Shown here: piece by piece, positions 62,662-64,000 of the stretch
Position numbering within the stretch: the stretch's first letter is position 1
Layout: the number at the start of each line of letters is the position of its first letter
NCBI GenBank assembly: GCA_946894095.1
Contig: OX335649.1
Span: 19,920,001-19,984,000 of the forward strand
Direction of reading: 5' to 3'
Origin: Incurvaria masculella
Lineage: Eukaryota; Arthropoda; Insecta; Lepidoptera; Incurvariidae
DNA: 64,000 nt
Program-made: the position numbers and the translations under genes
Notes under the pieces: generated by a model
Databases searched by the model: none
The model's input: the letters and a program-made list of their open reading frames with translations, nothing else
What the model was told of the DNA's origin: nothing

Positions 62662-64000
62662 ATTAAGGTTAAATACGTTCCATATGAAATCCAGTCACTG
62701 AACTAACAACTTGTATAAGCGTCGCGTACTCGTATTTCCACAAAATGCTACGCCGCCCAACGAGGCCAGCTACCCGCTATTCTGAGCCACTCAGTTGCGG
62801 CGGGCGGCTTGCTACGCGGCTCGCTGCTGTGTCGCCGCACACAGCAACTGCTCCGCCGTGATTGTGTTGTGCCAATCCCACAAAGAGGGTGTCATAACTC
62901 CGCTTTCCGGCGCAGCGCCAGCGTCTGGCAGGGCCTTTGTGTCGGAGTATTTTTTCCTAATTGGGACAACATTAAGGTTAAATACATTCAATATTAAATA
63001 CAGCCACTGAACTAACAGCTTTTATAACTGTCGCGTACTCGTTTTTCCACAAAACGCTACGCCGCCCAACGAGGCCAGCTACGCGCTATGCTGAGCCACT
63101 CAGTTGCGGCGGGCGGCTTGCTACGCGGCTCGCTGCTGTGTCGCCGCACACCCGGCGACCCCGCCGAGACTGCGCCGCCGTGATTGTGTTGTGCCAATCC
63201 CACAAAGAGGGTGTCATAACTCCGCTTTCCGGCGCAGCGCCAGCGTCTGGCAGGGCCTTTGTGTCGGAGTATTTTTTCCTAATTGGGACAACATTAAGGT
63301 TAAATACATTCAATATTAAATACAGCCACTGAACTAACAGCTTTTATAACTGTCGCGTACTCGTTTTTCCACAAAACGCTACGCCGCCCAACGAGGCCAG
63401 CTACGCGCTATGCTGAGCCACTCAGTTGCGGCGGGCGGCTTGCTACGCGGCTCGCTGCTGTGTCGCCGCACACCCGGCGACCCCGCCGAGACTGCGCCGC
63501 CGTGATTGTGTTGTGCCAATCCCACAAAGAGGGTGTCATAACTCCGCTTTCCGGCGCAGCGCCAGCGTTTGGCAGGGCCTTTGTGTCGGAGTATTTTTTC
63601 CTAATTGGGACAACATTAAGGTTAAATACATTCAATATTAAATACAGCCACTGAACTAACAGCTTTGATAACTGTCGCGTACTCGTTTTTCCACAAAACG
63701 CTACGCCGCCCAACGAGGCCAGCTACGCGCTATGCTGAGCCACTCAGTTGCGGCGGGCGGCTTGCTACGCGGCTCGCTGCTGTGTCGCCGCACACCCGGC
63801 GACCCCGCCGAGACTGCGCCGCCGTGATTGTGTTGTGCCAATCCCACAAAGAGGGTGTCATAACTCCGCTTTCCGGCGCAGCGCCAGCGTCTGGCAGGGC
63901 CTTTGTGTCGGAGTATTTTTTCCTAATTGGGACAACATTAAGGTTAAATACATTCAATATTAAATACAGCCACTGAACTAACAGCTTTGATAACTGTCGC
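62662..64000 (+). repeat. 322-bp satellite, 4 units plus the start of a fifth
   Basis: Units start with ATTAAGGTTAAATAC at 62662, 62971, 63293, 63615 and 63937. The first is 309 bp and visibly diverged. The next three are exactly 322 bp and differ by only a few bases. Each unit contains GGCGGGCGGCTTGCTACGCG, CACACCCGGCGACCCCGCCG (missing in unit 1), GTGCCAATCCCACAAAGAGG and CGGCGCAGCGCCAGCG. Repeated small frames are by-products of the repetition. The array leaves the window. Confidence 0.95.

Noticed and set aside
62795..63976. Repeated 60-103-codon frames on both strands
   Set aside because: They recur only because the 322-bp satellite recurs; frames exist on both strands at once and have no motif.

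Overview
The window looks like nuclear DNA of a moth or butterfly (Lepidoptera). The evidence is a pair of SINE families that share body and tail but differ in head. One head is derived from 5S rRNA and the other from a tRNA, as in the HaSE3/HaSE1 pair described in Helicoverpa. Other support is many AT-rich miniature inverted-repeat elements, several non-LTR retrotransposon (LINE) remnants, short TTAGG/CCTAA runs, and the absence of any dense gene arrangement. The species cannot be named from this sequence.

No host gene can be recognised. The only long reading frame (16649-19486) is the endonuclease/reverse-transcriptase ORF of a LINE. It is cut at its 5' end and sits inside an older interspersed repeat. 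One short host exon is plausible at 48774-48881: it has a polypyrimidine tract and AG acceptor, 36 open codons, and an AAG|GT donor. The window is therefore probably intronic or intergenic DNA of a large gene.

Layout. 0-16 kb: composite tRNA-like elements, TTAA-flanked inverted-repeat elements, PIF/Harbinger-like MITEs (one carrying a LINE fragment with a 16-bp target duplication), decayed SINEs and hairpins. 16-20 kb: LINE nested in a GTTCCGTACC-family repeat. 20-28 kb: decayed LINE, a 5S-SINE with very long flanking direct repeats, a MITE inserted in a MITE, a compound foldback element, and GC-rich blocks. 28-40 kb: scattered SINEs, GTTCCGTACC repeats, LINE 3' ends and one nearly complete composite tRNA-like/TIR element. 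40-45 kb: AT-rich, G-poor DNA without recognised content apart from short tandem repeats. 45-59 kb: further SINEs, an RTE-type LINE end, the candidate exon with a 28-bp minisatellite just downstream, a 362-bp palindrome and inverted-repeat elements. 59-62.6 kb: a tRNA-Thr-related inverted SINE cluster and a composite element split by another insertion. 62.66 kb to the end: the edge of a 322-bp tandem satellite that runs out of the window.

The useful content is mainly transposon archaeology: at least four nested insertions whose order can be read directly, and one repeat family whose internal segment occurs in both orientations. All family names rest on motif recognition by eye; no database was searched.
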